This document shows, one piece after another, positions 55,437 through 63,987 of a DNA stretch of 64,000 nt. The stretch covers positions 62,001-126,000 of the forward strand of contig NZ_FOHN01000004.1 in assembly GCF_900111595.1 (NCBI RefSeq). Direction: 5' to 3'. The position numbers and the translations under genes are program-made. The notes under the pieces were generated by a model. It was not told where the DNA came from, searched no databases, and was given only the letters and a program-made list of their open reading frames with translations. Source of the stretch: [Clostridium] polysaccharolyticum. Lineage in GTDB: Bacteria > Bacillota > Clostridia > Lachnospirales > Lachnospiraceae. How positions within the stretch are numbered: the stretch's first letter is position 1; each line of letters begins with the position of its first letter.

Positions 55437-57392
55437 ATGAACACAAATATGGAACGTATGAAAGAACTGGTAAGTCTGCTGAATAAGGCGGGTAAAGCGT
55501 ATTATCAGGATGCAGAAGAAATTATGAGTAACTTCGAATACGATAAGCTTTATGATGAACTGCTGGAACTGGAGAAAAAAGAAGGCGTTGTGTTATCTAA
55601 CAGCCCAAGTATAAATGTTGGTTATGAAGTTCTTAGTGAACTTCCAAAGGAAAGACATGCACAGCGTATGCTTTCCCTTGATAAAACAAAGGATGCAGAA
55701 CAGTTAAAGAGCTGGCTAGGAAGCCAGAAGGGGCTTTTGTCCTGGAAGCTGGATGGCTTAACGATTGTTTTGACTTATGAAAACGGAAAGCTTGTAAAAG
55801 CTGTTACCCGTGGAAATGGAGAAGTCGGAGAAGTCATTACCAGCAATGCAAAGGTATTTCAAAACATTCCGCTGGAAATAACCTATAAAGATACGTTGAT
55901 TCTGCGTGGGGAAGCAGTTATAAAATATTCAGACTTTGAGGAAATGAACCAGACTGCCGGAGCAGATGCCAAATACAAAAATCCACGTAATCTATGTTCT
56001 GGCTCAGTTCGTCAGTTAAATAACGAGATTACTGCGAAACGAAAGGTAAATTTCTTCGCATTTACTTTGGTTCAGGCGGAAAATGTGGATTTTAAAAACA
56101 GCCGTTTAGAACAGATAAACTGGTTAAGAAGTCTTGGTTTTGATACGGTGGAAAATAAAGAAGTCACAAGAGAAACTATGGATGAAGCAGTAGCATATTT
56201 TGCTAAGGCAATCGAAACTTATGATTTGCCTTCCGATGGTCTTGTTCTGGTACTTGATGATATTGCTTATGGACATTCTTTAGGAACAACAGCTAAATTT
56301 CCAAGGGATTCGATTGCGTTCAAATGGCGTGATGAAATCAGGGAAACCACTTTAAAGGAAATGGAATGGAGTGCATCCAGAACTGGTCTTATTAATCCGG
56401 TTGCAATCTTTGAGCCAGTAGAATTAGAAGGAACAACGGTAAGCCGTGCCAGCGTCCATAATGTAAGTATAATGGAAAACCTGAAACTGGGAATTGGTGA
56501 TACCATAAAAGTATATAAGGCTAACATGATTATTCCTCAAATAGAGGAAAACCTGACTAAGAGTGGAACGGTTACACCACCTGCTCATTGTCCTGTGTGC
56601 GGACACCAGACTAAGATTAAAGAGGAAAATGGAGTAAAATCTTTATATTGTGTCAATCCGGAATGCTTTGCAAAGAAGATAAAATCCCTTTCTCATTTTG
56701 TAAGCCGGAATGCCATGAACATTGATGGCCTTTCAGAGGCAACAATTGAGAAGTTTGTGCAGAGTGGAATTATTAGGGAACTAGCGGATCTGTATCATTT
56801 AGAGGAATACCGGGATTCTATCATTACAATGGAAGGATTCGGAGAACGTTCCTATGATAATTTAATCAAATCTGTCGAAGAGTCTAGAACAGTGGGAATG
56901 CCAAACTTTATCTATGCATTAGGGATTGGTAATATCGGGTTATCTACGGCAAAATTAATTATTAAACAGTATGGAAATAACTGGGATGTAATTAAGTCCT
57001 TAACCGCAGATCAGCTTGTGGAAGTCAATGGAATTGGTGATGTCATTGCAGAAACATTTGTGGATTTTTTTAGAAACAGTGAGAAAATGGAACATATCGA
57101 GCGTTTAGTGGGTGAGCTGGTTTTTGCTGCAGAAGAGTCCATTGAAGAAAAGAATTTAGATGGCATTACTTTTGTTATAACTGGTTCGGTGAATCATTTC
57201 GCCAATCGTAATGAAGTAAAGGAGGTTATTGAGAAGAGAGGCGGAAAGGTGACTGGCTCCGTAACCTCTAAGACAGATTATCTGATTAATAATGATAATA
57301 TGTCTAATTCCAGTAAGAATAAGAAGGCAAAAGAACTTGGAATTCCGATTATTACGGAGGAAGAGTTTATTGCTATGTTAGGGGAAGCATAA
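55437..57392 (+). CDS. ligA: NAD-dependent DNA ligase LigA
   Basis: A 651-residue ligase. ATG 55437 follows GGGAAAGGAT; an in-frame start at 55353 lies inside rluF. Domains in order: Ia, adenylation domain with the active-site Lys104 in SWKLDGLTIVL and GEAVIKYSDFEEMN, OB fold, zinc finger (CPVCGHQTKIK and CVNPECFAKK), HhH (VNGIGDVIAETFVDFF) and a C-terminal BRCT domain (GITFVITGSVNHFANRNEVK). It seals Okazaki fragments and nicks with NAD as cofactor. Confidence 0.95.
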   Translation: MNTNMERMKELVSLLNKAGKAYYQDAEEIMSNFEYDKLYDELLELEKKEGVVLSNSPSINVGYEVLSELPKERHAQRMLSLDKTKDAEQLKSWLGSQKGLLSWKLDGLTIVLTYENGKLVKAVTRGNGEVGEVITSNAKVFQNIPLEITYKDTLILRGEAVIKYSDFEEMNQTAGADAKYKNPRNLCSGSVRQLNNEITAKRKVNFFAFTLVQAENVDFKNSRLEQINWLRSLGFDTVENKEVTRETMDEAVAYFAKAIETYDLPSDGLVLVLDDIAYGHSLGTTAKFPRDSIAFKWRDEIRETTLKEMEWSASRTGLINPVAIFEPVELEGTTVSRASVHNVSIMENLKLGIGDTIKVYKANMIIPQIEENLTKSGTVTPPAHCPVCGHQTKIKEENGVKSLYCVNPECFAKKIKSLSHFVSRNAMNIDGLSEATIEKFVQSGIIRELADLYHLEEYRDSIITMEGFGERSYDNLIKSVEESRTVGMPNFIYALGIGNIGLSTAKLIIKQYGNNWDVIKSLTADQLVEVNGIGDVIAETFVDFFRNSEKMEHIERLVGELVFAAEESIEEKNLDGITFVITGSVNHFANRNEVKEVIEKRGGKVTGSVTSKTDYLINNDNMSNSSKNKKAKELGIPIITEEEFIAMLGEA

Positions 57393-57403
57393 AACTGTCA
57401 ATC

Positions 57404-57446
57404 AAAAAGTGCCTTCATCCTTAGTTTTAAGGGTGAAAGCACTTTT
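57404..57446 (+). terminator. Bidirectional terminator between ligA and the HAMP gene
   Basis: 18-base arms 57405-57422 and 57429-57446 pair with few wobbles. T-runs flank it on both strands (TTTT after 57442 on +, five T residues on - from 57408 down), so it can end transcription of ligA and of the convergent minus-strand gene. Confidence 0.75.
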
Positions 57447-57476
57447 ATGCCTTTATAGAAAATTCGTAACACATAG

Positions 57477-59282
57477 TCAGTCCTCAATCTGGAAAAACTG
57501 TAAGGCAGACTGGAGATTTTCAGAAAGTTTCTGCAGTTCACGAATTTCTGCTTTTAGAGCCTCTTGGGATTCGCTATACCCATTTACAGAAGATCCCTTT
57601 TCTGTGTGGTCTTGGGAGTTATCTGCCAGTTCTGAATCTAAATCCAAATCCAGTTTCTGAATCGTCCGATTCACAGAGGACGAAAGCAGAATGGAAATTC
57701 CCTGAAGACGTTGAATGGTTCCTTCAAAGGTATCTAGAAAATGATTCAGGTTTTTGCCGTACTCGCTGAATTCATCAATAGACGGAACATTGACACGGGC
57801 AGAAATCTTTCCATTGGTTATTTCGTTAAGAGAAGTATGAAATGCAGCCATGTTTTTCTGAATGCTGCCACTGATAACAGTGGTGAAAAGTACAAGGCCA
57901 GAAGCACTTAGAAGCAGAATAAGCATAAAGGAAACAATACTGCTATCTCTGACCTGCTCCATATCTTTGGCAGTAGAAGAGGTAATCTGGTCGCAGATTT
58001 CAGTCATGGAATCAAAAGCAGTTGTATTTTTATGCTTGATTTCAAATACCTCATCATCATATGTCTTCATGGAATGAAGCAGAGTTTTTTGTTCTTCCAA
58101 GTCAGTTAGTGAGGCAGAAATTGCTGATTTTACATTAGAATAACGAGGAATGCTTTCCTCCAGAACACGGAACAGGCTAAGAAGTTCTTGATAGATTGTC
58201 CGAGTTTCTTTTCCTTCTACAACCAGCATGCTGTAATCATGCATTTGAGATGCCACGGTACGTGTCATTTGTACAAAGTCATAGATGCCAACGATGGCAC
58301 CTCCATACTGGCAGTCGAATTCCAGGTCAGAAGGTTCAAGATACAGGTCATATTCTAAGGTATCATAATCCTGTATATTTTCTTTCTCAATGGATATCTG
58401 CGCATTGCATTCTTGCCATTTGCCACCAGAGGCATCAAAATTACTCTTTAATTTAATGGCAGGTTCCTTATGGAAGTTGTCTAGTTGTGCAGACACCACT
58501 GCATCTCCAGATGGAATTACGTCTTGATCATATAAGTTGACATCCACAGTTTGCTTGTGGTTGGAAAGTTTTACGTTGGTTATATAGTAACTCCTGTCAT
58601 AAGAAAAAATTCCACCAAGCCGCAATACTAAATTATTTCGTTTTCCAACTTTAGGAAGCGTATCTTTATATTTTAAGTGCACATATTTTTTGCCATCAAT
58701 CGTAATATTGGGACTGGTAATCTTGGTGCTGCTATTGGTATAATTCCATTTCAGTTCCACCCATTCAGCACCATCGAGAAGTTTTTGTACATCTGCTGCC
58801 ATTGCATTGTTGGCGTTGCAAAACTGGCGGTACATGCCCAATGATTTGGTAAAACCTCTTGAGTTGTGGTATTCTATCAGTTTCTTGTAATTAGATTTGG
58901 TAATACGGATATCTGATAAGATTTCCTTTACTTGAGACTGATATGTTTTTCCTGCTATGGTATTCAGTTTCCTGGCATTTTTCTGCATGCTATTCAGATT
59001 GCTAAGAATAGTGTCTAGATAGGATGGATCCATATAATACTGATAAAGAGCTTCTAAAGACTGGTTTTTATACTGCAGGGCGCTGACCTGTCCAATCAGT
59101 GAATTGATTTCATTGCTTACCGCATTTCTATTAATCGAGCCAATCCCAATGAAACCTATCACAAGAGATGCCAAAATAGCCAAAACTCCCATAGTGGTAA
59201 CTTTTCCTCGGATTGTTTTCAGGCTCCATTTTATTTTGTGGGAAAGAGTCATAGAAATGTCAGTAAATTTCTTTCGTTTCAT
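57477..59282 (-). CDS. Transmembrane sensor with HAMP domain and no output domain
   Basis: A 601-residue protein; ATG at 59282 is preceded by AAGGAGG on the minus strand, and the longer frame from 59378 lacks a site. Layout: short cytoplasmic start, membrane segment 1 (about 28-49), large exterior domain (about 50-445), membrane segment 2 (about 445-470, ending LVLFTTVISG), HAMP-like linker (about 470-525) and a C-terminal coiled coil (about 525-601). The exterior region contains a beta-sandwich-like part (GDAVVSAQLDNFHKEPAIKL, then WQECNAQISIEKENIQ) that may bind a ligand. The N-terminal helix is like a chemoreceptor sensor, but the signalling hairpin, kinase or cyclase domain is absent. It may act by pairing with another receptor. 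Confidence 0.7.
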   Translation of the reverse strand: MKRKKFTDISMTLSHKIKWSLKTIRGKVTTMGVLAILASLVIGFIGIGSINRNAVSNEINSLIGQVSALQYKNQSLEALYQYYMDPSYLDTILSNLNSMQKNARKLNTIAGKTYQSQVKEILSDIRITKSNYKKLIEYHNSRGFTKSLGMYRQFCNANNAMAADVQKLLDGAEWVELKWNYTNSSTKITSPNITIDGKKYVHLKYKDTLPKVGKRNNLVLRLGGIFSYDRSYYITNVKLSNHKQTVDVNLYDQDVIPSGDAVVSAQLDNFHKEPAIKLKSNFDASGGKWQECNAQISIEKENIQDYDTLEYDLYLEPSDLEFDCQYGGAIVGIYDFVQMTRTVASQMHDYSMLVVEGKETRTIYQELLSLFRVLEESIPRYSNVKSAISASLTDLEEQKTLLHSMKTYDDEVFEIKHKNTTAFDSMTEICDQITSSTAKDMEQVRDSSIVSFMLILLLSASGLVLFTTVISGSIQKNMAAFHTSLNEITNGKISARVNVPSIDEFSEYGKNLNHFLDTFEGTIQRLQGISILLSSSVNRTIQKLDLDLDSELADNSQDHTEKGSSVNGYSESQEALKAEIRELQKLSENLQSALQFFQIED

Positions 59283-59482
59283 TGAAACATCCTCCTTGTA
59301 ATCGGTTAATAAAGAATCTGTAGAATACGATAAGCCGACTAGAAGTAGATTACTTGTAAAAAAATTATGTAAACACATATATATCGGTGAATATTATTTA
59401 ATTTTATAGCAAAATGATGAAAAAAACAACTTGTTTATATGCAAACCCATTGGTTAAAGTGTGCAAAATGTTCTGAAATCCT

Positions 59483-59510
59483 TTGCTTTCATTAGCATTT
59501 CTGTTACAAT
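59483..59510 (+). promoter_or_regulatory. Promoter of a putative small RNA
   Basis: TTGCTT at 59483-59488, a 16-base spacer and TACAAT at 59505-59510 with an extended -10 TGT. The expected transcript starts near 59517 and meets a terminator 30 bases later. Confidence 0.5.
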
Positions 59511-59516
59511 AGAATC

Positions 59517-59590
59517 GTTTAGAATTAGAAATTATAAGATACATAAGTAAAACAGCTGCAAAGACAGTCTCTGCAGCTGTTTTAACTATT
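59517..59590 (+). ncRNA. Candidate orphan small RNA with its own terminator
   Basis: No gene lies between the promoter at 59483-59510 and a perfect 13-bp terminator hairpin at 59548-59584. A transcript of about 70 bases would consist of an unpaired A/U-rich head and the hairpin with a T-rich tail. The function is unknown. It could alternatively be a terminated leader unrelated to metA. Confidence 0.35.
59548..59584 (+). terminator. Perfect 13-bp terminator hairpin
   Basis: TAAAACAGCTGCA (59548-59560) pairs perfectly with TGCAGCTGTTTTA (59572-59584), and the loop contains a further AGAC/GTCT. The arm ends in TTTTA, giving a T-run within the stem on both strands. Confidence 0.65.
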
Positions 59591-59652
59591 AGGATGTGTG
59601 ATTTAGATAAAAGTTAAAAGAGTAAAAACTAGATTTATAAGAACATGTTTGT

Positions 59653-59658
59653 TATAAT
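59653..59658 (+). promoter_or_regulatory. Extended -10 promoter of metA
   Basis: TGT TATAAT ending at 59658, about 60 bases before metA. No good -35 is present, which is normal for extended -10 promoters. Confidence 0.5.
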
Positions 59659-59717
59659 ATGTTTTGTATGATTGAAGGAAATAAGATTCAAACAAATTTA
59701 CAAAGGTTGGTGAAAGC

Positions 59718-60623
59718 ATGCCTATAAAAGTACAAGATAATTTACCTGCAAAGAGAATTCTGGAAGAAGAAAATATATTTATGATGGATGAAAACCGTGC
59801 CATGACACAGGATATCCGTCCTTTAAAAATTGCTATTTTAAATCTGATGCCGTTAAAGGAACAGACGGAAGTTCAGCTGCTTCGCAGTTTGTCAAATACA
59901 CCGCTGCAGGTTGATGTTACATTTTTGACTACAGCAACCTACATTGGCAAAAATACACCAACTAGCCATCTGGATAAGTTTTATCAGACATTTTCTGACG
60001 TGAAAAACCAGAAGTTCGATGGTCTCATTATCACAGGTGCACCAGTCGAGCAGATGGAATATGAAGAAGTCCAGTACTGGGATGAACTTACCCAAATCAT
60101 GGACTGGTCCAAAACAAGTGTCACCTCTACATTACATATCTGCTGGGGTGCACAGGCTGGCTTGTATTATCATTTTGGAATACAAAAACACCTTTTAAAG
60201 GAAAAGAAATTCGGCATTTTCGAACATCAGGTTTACCATAGAAAATGTCCTCTGGTTCGTGGATTTGACGATGTGTTCTATGCACCACATAGTAGAAACA
60301 CCGAGGTATGGACAGAGGATATTGAAAAGGAAGAAAAGCTTACAGTTCTGGCAAAGGGTGAGGACGCAGGAGTGTTTCTGGCAATTGCAGAGGAAGGAAA
60401 GCAGATTTTTGTACTAGGACATCCTGAGTATGACAGAATTACGCTAGATACCGAATACAAGAGGGATCTGGACAAAGGAATCAATATTGCCCTGCCAGAG
60501 AATTATTATGAGAACGGGGATTGTAATGTGAGGCCGCTGCTTCGGTGGAGGGCGCATAGTAATGCATTGTATACGAACTGGGTGAATTATTACGTGTACC
60601 AGAATACTCCTTATGAGTGGTAG
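59718..60623 (+). CDS. metA: Homoserine O-acetyltransferase MetAA
   Basis: A 301-residue class I acyltransferase of the MetA family: [31 protein letters not shown] with catalytic Cys142, and GHPEYDR with His235 and Glu237. Residue 111 is Glu ([12 protein letters not shown]). In MetA this residue decides substrate: Glu gives acetyl-CoA use, Gly gives succinyl-CoA use, so O-acetylhomoserine is predicted. It is the first step from homoserine to methionine. It is transcribed from an extended -10 promoter upstream, with no visible SAM riboswitch. Confidence 0.93.
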   Translation: MPIKVQDNLPAKRILEEENIFMMDENRAMTQDIRPLKIAILNLMPLKEQTEVQLLRSLSNTPLQVDVTFLTTATYIGKNTPTSHLDKFYQTFSDVKNQKFDGLIITGAPVEQMEYEEVQYWDELTQIMDWSKTSVTSTLHICWGAQAGLYYHFGIQKHLLKEKKFGIFEHQVYHRKCPLVRGFDDVFYAPHSRNTEVWTEDIEKEEKLTVLAKGEDAGVFLAIAEEGKQIFVLGHPEYDRITLDTEYKRDLDKGINIALPENYYENGDCNVRPLLRWRAHSNALYTNWVNYYVYQNTPYEW

Positions 60624-60778
60624 TATAATGCTTGAAATAGCTGAATTTAAGGGATTTATAGAATCATGTGTTTGAACAGCTATTTGGTAGATTTTGATGT
60701 ATTTTAGTGTAAATTGATAAATGATTGGAGCCAAAAAATAATTAAATAATGGAAAAACCACAATTGAATTAAGCAATG

Positions 60779-60817
60779 AAAAAAGGATAATCAGAATAAT
60801 GTGGGTTATCCTTTTTT
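60779..60817 (+). terminator. Perfect terminator downstream of metA
   Basis: AAAAAAGGATAA (60779-60790) and TTATCCTTTTTT (60806-60817), 12 bp, with a 15-base loop. Both strands have a T-run at the end, so it can act in both directions. Confidence 0.75.
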
Positions 60818-60925
60818 GCTGCTCCAAGATATTGTAAAGAGGAATCAATGAAATCGAATAGTCCAGCTGATAAATGTCAATAACAAGAGGAAGATCATGA
60901 GTGCTTTTTTTCCGCTTTAATTAGG

Positions 60926-60942
60926 GGTGTCACTGTGACACC
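60926..60942 (+). promoter_or_regulatory. Perfect palindrome, operator candidate upstream of the RM genes
   Basis: GGTGTCAC, T, GTGACACC: two perfect 8-base arms and one central base, 160 bases before the methyltransferase start. The shape is that of a dimeric repressor site, but no regulator gene is adjacent and it does not match the C-protein box known for RM controllers. Confidence 0.45.
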
Positions 60943-61049
60943 AAAATTATACGATAATACTAGATACTGAAAAAGAAAATAATATCAATAGTTTTTATTT
61001 CAGCATATTTGGAAGCAGACTGGCTATTTTCTTTCGATGCAGTATGGGG

Positions 61050-61055
61050 TATAAT
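61050..61055 (+). promoter_or_regulatory. Probable -10 box of the RM operon promoter
   Basis: TATAAT at 61050-61055, 50 bases before the start of the methyltransferase gene; the -35 (TTTTCT, about 17 bases upstream) is weak. Confidence 0.4.
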
Positions 61056-61104
61056 GGGAGAAGGGCTTTAAGTATCCCTATTATGTAAAATGATGGAGTG
61101 GAAA

Positions 61105-62583
61105 ATGCTTGAGAGAATCATAGAACAAACAAATGAATATATAGAGAAGAGGCCCAAACATCTTAGAAAGCAATTTGGGCAGTTTTTTACAAGTAAAGAA
61201 ACGGCTATGTATATGGCCAAAATGTTCGCAATTCCTGAGAAAGAAGAAATTTATATTTTAGATCCAGGAGCTGGGACTGGTATTTTAGCGTGTGCTCTGA
61301 TAGAGGAATTAGAAAGGCAAGGGACAGCAGCTGCAATACATCTGACATGTTATGAAAATGATGAAAACGTAATTGAATTACTTCGCCAGAACTTGAAACT
61401 TATACAAGATGAAGCAAGTATGGCAGTTGATGTAAGGCTGTATGAAGAAAATTATATAGTAAGGCAGGAAAAAGTATTTAATGGAAGTACAGATATAGAA
61501 AGGGAACAGAAGTACGATCTGATTATAGCTAATCCGCCGTATTTAAAACTTTCAAAGAATGCCCAAGAAGCAATTTGCATGAAAGAAATATGTTATGGTG
61601 CTCCAAATATGTATTTTCTTTTTGCTGCTATGTCGATATGTAATTTGAAGGAAGGTTCGGAAATGGTATATATCATACCTAGATCCTGGACATCTGGGGC
61701 ATATTTTAAAAAATTTCGAGAATATCTGTTTTCATCAGGAGTTTTGGTACAGATGCATTTATTTGTAAGCAGGGATAAAGTATTTGATAAAGAATCAGTT
61801 CTTCAGGAAACCATGATAATAAAAATCAGAAAGACAACGAAGCAGCCTGAAATGATTAGAATTACTTCGTCCAATGCAAATGATGATTATCACAATATTG
61901 AAACCTTGGAAGTGCCATATAATCTTGTAGTTTCTGGTGACGAAAGATACGTGTATCTGGTAACCAATGAGGAAGAACTGGCTGTACTAAGAAGAGTAAA
62001 CAGATTAGAGGGGACGCTAGAAAAAGCAGGAGCAAAGATGAAAACTGGCCTGGTAGTTGATTTTAGGAACAGAGAACTTTTAAGAGAAAAGGAGACTGAT
62101 AATGCAGTTCCACTTATATATGCCCAGCATATACAGAACGGATTGATTACATTTCCTATCCAGAGGGAGAATGAATATGTGATTCCAGACAAAAGAGCAT
62201 TGATTCAGGATAACTGCAATTATCTAATAGTGAAAAGATTTACATCGAAGGAAGAAAAGAGAAGACTGCAGAGTGGGATATATTTAGCTGAGAACTATAA
62301 GGGTTATTCTTATATCAGTACCCAGAATAAAGTGAATTTTATTACTGGTGTATCGGAACAGTTGTCAAGATGTATGGTATACGGACTGTATGTTGTGTTT
62401 AATTCGACTTTATATGACAAATATTATAGAATACTAAACGGTTCAACACAGGTGAATTCAACAGAGATAAATGCAATGCCTATTCCAGACAAAGAGAGCA
62501 TAAAGTGCATGGGAAAAGAACTGATACAGGCAGGGGACTTGTCTGAGGAAGTCTGTGATCGGATATTGGAGGAATACGTATGA
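61105..62583 (+). CDS. BsuBI/PstI-type DNA adenine methyltransferase
   Basis: A 492-residue enzyme; ATG 61105 follows GGAG by 6 bases, and the ATG at 61090 lacks a site. FGQFFTSKETAMYMAKM (motif X), DPGAGTGILACALIEEL (motif I, SAM binding) and DLIIANPPYLKLSKNAQ (motif IV, NPPY) mark an N6-adenine methyltransferase of the BsuBI/PstI subgroup. The C-terminal half is a target recognition domain. Its stop overlaps the start of the restriction gene by four bases. Target is predicted to be CTGCAG from the partner nuclease family. Confidence 0.88.
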   Translation: MLERIIEQTNEYIEKRPKHLRKQFGQFFTSKETAMYMAKMFAIPEKEEIYILDPGAGTGILACALIEELERQGTAAAIHLTCYENDENVIELLRQNLKLIQDEASMAVDVRLYEENYIVRQEKVFNGSTDIEREQKYDLIIANPPYLKLSKNAQEAICMKEICYGAPNMYFLFAAMSICNLKEGSEMVYIIPRSWTSGAYFKKFREYLFSSGVLVQMHLFVSRDKVFDKESVLQETMIIKIRKTTKQPEMIRITSSNANDDYHNIETLEVPYNLVVSGDERYVYLVTNEEELAVLRRVNRLEGTLEKAGAKMKTGLVVDFRNRELLREKETDNAVPLIYAQHIQNGLITFPIQRENEYVIPDKRALIQDNCNYLIVKRFTSKEEKRRLQSGIYLAENYKGYSYISTQNKVNFITGVSEQLSRCMVYGLYVVFNSTLYDKYYRILNGSTQVNSTEINAMPIPDKESIKCMGKELIQAGDLSEEVCDRILEEYV

Positions 62584-63497
62584 GTAAGAAGAATGAAGTA
62601 AAAAAATTTTTGCAGGATGTTGGAATGCCTGAGAAACAGCAGTCAGATGTCTGTTGTTTTGTGATTTTAGCATTAGCCAACATTGGAAAAGGGGATAGCT
62701 GGTCTAAAGCAAGCAATTACTGGATGAAAATACATGATATTATCCAGTTTACCAATGAGTATTATGAAAAGGACTATAAGGAGAATAGCAGAGAGACATT
62801 CAGAAAGTCCGCATTACATCATTTCAGGACAGCAGCATTGGTAGAGGATAATGGAAAAGCAACGAATAGCCCGAATTTTATGTATAGGCTTACAAAAGAA
62901 GCGGTGAATTTATTAAGAAATTTAGATACGATAGAATATGATGTATGTTTGAACGATTTTTTGGAACACTATGAAAGCCTTGTTGAAATATATAGTTCAA
63001 AGAAGAAACTTAAGAAAATGCCAGTGAAAATCAATGGTGACGAGTATGAATTTTCACCGGGCGAGCATAATGAATTACAGAAAGCAATTTTAGAAGAATT
63101 TGCACCAAGGTTTGCTCCTGATTCAGAGTGTATCTATGTTGGGGACACAATTAAAAAGGATATGGTAAAGAATTTAAATAAGTTAAAGAAGCTTGGATTT
63201 GAAATAACATTACATGATAAAATGCCAGATGTTGTTTTGTACCGGAAGGATAAGAATTGGATTTACTTTGTCGAGGCAGTTACATCTGCTGGACCAATAG
63301 ATGCAAAACGCATTATAGAGATAGAGCAGATGACCAAGGAGGTTATAGCTGGCAAAATATATGTAACAGCTTTTGGGGATTTTAGAACATATAAGAAATT
63401 TTCTGAAGATTTAGCATGGGAGACAGAGGTTTGGATTGCTGAAAACCCTGACCATATGATACATCTAAATGGGGATAGGTTTATGGGACCGAGATAA
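62580..63497 (+). CDS. BsuBI/PstI-family type II restriction endonuclease
   Basis: A 305-residue protein, close to R.BsuBI (about 316). The C-terminal domain is highly characteristic: ECIYVGDTIKKDM, KMPDVVLYRKDKNWIYFVEA, VTSAGPIDAKRIIEIEQM, IYVTAFGDFRTYKKF, WETEVWIAENPDHMIHLNG and DRFMGPR at the end. The family contains the metal-binding acid residues (KMPDVV, FVEAVTS). The N-terminal half is helical. It should recognise CTGCAG and cut it when not methylated by its coupled partner. Confidence 0.93.
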   Translation: MSKKNEVKKFLQDVGMPEKQQSDVCCFVILALANIGKGDSWSKASNYWMKIHDIIQFTNEYYEKDYKENSRETFRKSALHHFRTAALVEDNGKATNSPNFMYRLTKEAVNLLRNLDTIEYDVCLNDFLEHYESLVEIYSSKKKLKKMPVKINGDEYEFSPGEHNELQKAILEEFAPRFAPDSECIYVGDTIKKDMVKNLNKLKKLGFEITLHDKMPDVVLYRKDKNWIYFVEAVTSAGPIDAKRIIEIEQMTKEVIAGKIYVTAFGDFRTYKKFSEDLAWETEVWIAENPDHMIHLNGDRFMGPR

Positions 63498-63621
63498 AGT
63501 TTATGAGCAAGCTAAAGGTAAAATGATTATAGATTTTTGGTATGCGGAAATTATTTGGTTTTCTATAGGGTGGAAGGTGATGCAATGAATTGTGCAAGTA
63601 GGCATAGAAGAAATAAAAACC

Positions 63622-63664
63622 AGGGAGGTGCTGTATTGATAAATTTGTGCAGCACCTCCCTTTT
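63622..63664 (+). terminator. Bidirectional terminator after the restriction gene
   Basis: Perfect 12-bp stem AGGGAGGTGCTG (63622-63633) and CAGCACCTCCCT (63650-63661), followed by TTTT on + and by T-rich sequence on -. It lies between the restriction gene and a convergent small gene. Confidence 0.8.
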
Positions 63665-63681
63665 GCAGTTTTCTAAATCAT

Positions 63682-63828
63682 TTATTTTGCGTCTTCTCCC
63701 CCAGGTCCGTCACGTCTTGGTCTTGAGGATTCTGGCAGAGGTTCTATAGAACTATACTTATCGCAATTATTTTGATTGGAGAACTTATCTTGCATTGAAG
63801 AATTATTGTTTTGACTGGATTGTTTCAT
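63682..63828 (-). CDS. 48-residue hydrophilic small protein
   Basis: A minus-strand gene found by eye. ATG at 63828 follows AAAGGACGG. The product is Gln/Asn/Ser rich, with one cysteine (CDKYSSIEP) and a C-terminal LPESSRPRRDGPGGEDAK. It ends 18 bases before a bidirectional terminator, supporting a real transcript. The Arg-Arg-Asp-Gly-Pro-Gly-Gly ending looks conserved in design, but I do not recognise the family. There is no signal peptide. Confidence 0.5.
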   Translation of the reverse strand: MKQSSQNNNSSMQDKFSNQNNCDKYSSIEPLPESSRPRRDGPGGEDAK

Positions 63829-63958
63829 GTCTACACCGTCCTTTCTTTAAATAGTGTAAGCTGGATTTCTTTTTTTATGTAGGAAAATATCATATTTCAT
63901 GATTCTCTATATTCTGTGAAAAATTTGCAGATAAAAATGAAAAAATGTAAATTTTCTA

Positions 63959-63987
63959 TTTATCAATATAGTAATAAGTAGTATAAT
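63959..63987 (+). promoter_or_regulatory. Promoter near the right edge
   Basis: TTTATC at 63959-63964, a 17-base spacer and TATAAT at 63982-63987. It points out of the window to an unseen + strand gene. The 130 bases before it are AT-rich and hold nothing else I can support. Confidence 0.45.

Larger units (their letters stand above)
59283..59717 (+). other. Intergenic region between the HAMP gene and metA
   Basis: About 435 bases. It holds the SD of the minus-strand gene, a + strand promoter and a terminator that enclose about 70 bases (possible small RNA, see separate entry), and an extended -10 promoter TGTTATAAT (TATAAT at 59653-59658) that probably drives metA. I see no S-box (SAM-I) leader or T-box. 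Confidence 0.6.
60624..61104 (+). other. Intergenic region between metA and the restriction-modification genes
   Basis: About 480 bases without a convincing gene. It contains a 9-bp inverted repeat around 60635-60685, a perfect 12-bp terminator at 60779-60817, a perfect palindrome at 60926-60942 and a weak promoter TATAAT at 61050-61055 that could drive the methyltransferase. AT-rich composition fits the border of an accessory unit. Confidence 0.6.

Noticed and set aside
59379-59717. SAM (S-box) riboswitch or T-box before metA
   Set aside because: No conserved S-box or T-box motif or specifier hairpin was visible; the only strong hairpin is a simple terminator.
60444-60848. 134-codon minus-strand frame over the metA end and its downstream gap
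   Set aside because: Overlaps metA and its terminator, no ribosome site and no recognisable protein pattern.
63537-63749. 70-codon + strand frame after the restriction gene
   Set aside because: It runs through the perfect terminator hairpin and lacks a ribosome site; the minus-strand 48-residue gene is the better reading of this region.
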